This document shows positions 4,612-5,421 of a stretch of DNA of 5,421 nucleotides, piece after piece; position 1 is the first letter of the stretch, and each line of letters opens with the position of its first letter. The stretch is from Alphaproteobacteria bacterium (GTDB taxonomy: Bacteria > Pseudomonadota > Alphaproteobacteria > Caulobacterales > Parvularculaceae): the NCBI GenBank assembly GCA_030428745.1, contig JAUIEG010000218.1:1-5421 (forward strand), in the 5' to 3' direction. Position numbers and translations under genes: made by a program. Under the pieces are notes generated by a model, which saw only the letters and a program-made list of their open reading frames with translations, made no database searches and was not told where the DNA came from.

Positions 4612-5421
4612 ATGAAAACCCTTGCCGCCTGTCTTCTCTCCGGCGCCGCCTTGATTGCCGCCGCCGCTCCGGTATCCGCGCTGGCGGAGCCTTCGGCCCG
4701 GGCAGTGGAGATCGCCCATAAATATGTGATTGTTGACGGTCATGTGGACGCGCCGTCGACCGTCGCTGAGGCGGGCGCCGATATCGCGGCTGGTGAAAAA
4801 ACCGTCGACTTCGATTATGCGCGGGCAAAAGAGGGCGGGCTTGATGCGCCTTTCATGTCCATTTACGTCGCTGCCGATTATGAAGAAAAGGGCGGCGCCA
4901 AAGCGCGCGCGGATATCCTCATTGGCCTGATGGAGGGCGTCGCCGCACAATATCCCGAAAAATACGAAATCGCTTACAGCCCAAAGGATGTGCGTCGTAT
5001 TTTTTCGGAAGGTAAAATCGCCATGCCGCTTGGTATGGAAAACGGCTCTCCGATTGAAGGCGATCTCGCGAACCTAAAGCATTTTTACGATCGCGGCGTG
5101 CGTTATGTGACGCTCGCCCACTCTAAAGCCAATCATATTTCCGACTCCTCTTACGATGAAAACAAGAAATGGGACGGGCTTTCTCCTTTCGGTTTCGAAG
5201 TTGTCCGCGCCATGAACGATCTGGGGATTATGGTTGATGTCAGCCACCTTTCCGATGCGGCTATTGAAGATGTCCTCGCCACAACCCGCGCGCCAGTGAT
5301 CGCGTCGCACTCGTCGCTCCGTCATTTTACGCCGGACTGGGAGCGCAATCTGTCTGATGAGCTCGTGAAGAAGGTCGCTGAAAAAGGCGGCGTTGTCATG
5401 ATCAATTATGGTTCTTCGTTT
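4612..5421 (+). CDS. Exported M19 (renal/membrane dipeptidase-like) zinc peptidase, 3' end cut by window edge
   Basis: The first 270 residues of a metallopeptidase of family M19, a TIM-barrel dipeptidase with two zinc ions that splits dipeptides. A signal peptide runs from M1 to about A25 (hydrophobic core, then SALA before EPS), so it should act in the periplasm. Zinc-ligand positions known from human renal dipeptidase are all present: H44 and D46 (DGHVDAP), bridging E143 (LGMENGS), H212 (VDVSH) and H233 (ASHSS). R245 in ERNLSDE fits the substrate-binding arginine. GVRYVTLAHSKAN (162-174) and GLSPFGFEVV (189-198) are further family signatures. Members are usually around 400 residues, so roughly the last third, with the conserved C-terminal aspartate, is outside. 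The gene diverges from the sulfatase. Family members also include enzymes acting on D-amino-acid or other unusual dipeptides, so the exact substrate is open. Confidence 0.94.
   Translation, partial: MKTLAACLLSGAALIAAAAPVSALAEPSARAVEIAHKYVIVDGHVDAPSTVAEAGADIAAGEKTVDFDYARAKEGGLDAPFMSIYVAADYEEKGGAKARADILIGLMEGVAAQYPEKYEIAYSPKDVRRIFSEGKIAMPLGMENGSPIEGDLANLKHFYDRGVRYVTLAHSKANHISDSSYDENKKWDGLSPFGFEVVRAMNDLGIMVDVSHLSDAAIEDVLATTRAPVIASHSSLRHFTPDWERNLSDELVKKVAEKGGVVMINYGSSF

Noticed and set aside
4164..4613. A 149-codon open frame on the minus strand filling most of the divergent intergenic region.
   Set aside because: The product is rich in Arg, Lys, Pro and Gly with no recognisable domain, it overlaps the dipeptidase start, and it runs through the inverted repeats. 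It is best read as a chance frame in GC-rich DNA.
4612..4638. LAAC at residues 4-7 of the dipeptidase looks like a lipobox.
   Set aside because: The Cys lies at position 7, before any hydrophobic core, so lipoprotein signal peptidase could not use it. The signal peptide with ALA at 23-25 fits better.

Overview
The window is GC-rich, with codon use dominated by G/C-ending codons. It carries a family mix (Spinster-like major facilitator transporters, a type I sulfatase with a twin-arginine-type signal, a periplasmic M19 dipeptidase) that is common in marine or environmental Alphaproteobacteria. That assignment is inference; no rRNA, tRNA or taxon-specific marker is present. Four protein genes are supported, two of them cut by the window edges.

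Layout: 1-1128 (+) is the C-terminal part of a Spinster-like MFS transporter whose first ~71 codons lie outside. Its stop codon sits inside a strong stem-loop (1098-1130) with a GCGA tetraloop. A 58-bp gap separates it from a close paralogue on the opposite strand (2545-1187, GTG start), so the two transporters are tail to tail. Upstream of that second transporter on the same strand, 95 bp away, is a complete formylglycine-type sulfatase (4029-2641), and the pair reads as a two-gene transcription unit, sulfatase first. A 582-bp gene-free region (4030-4611) then separates the sulfatase from a divergent gene, an M19 (renal/membrane dipeptidase-like) zinc peptidase that starts at 4612 and runs off the right edge.

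Taken together this looks like a small catabolic or scavenging neighbourhood: two exported hydrolases (one sulfate ester hydrolase, one dipeptidase) and two related inner-membrane permeases. The substrate cannot be told from sequence, and nothing proves that the two outer genes work with the inner pair.

The least explained part is the 582-bp divergent region. It contains a long perfect-stem hairpin (11 bp core, 4437-4447 with 4462-4472, with a nested 4-bp hairpin), two 7-bp inverted repeats, a 12-bp GC palindrome and several weaker stems that could form alternative pairings. It may be a structured leader, a small RNA, or a divergent control region. I saw no CRISPR array, insertion sequence, tRNA, prophage gene or defence system here.
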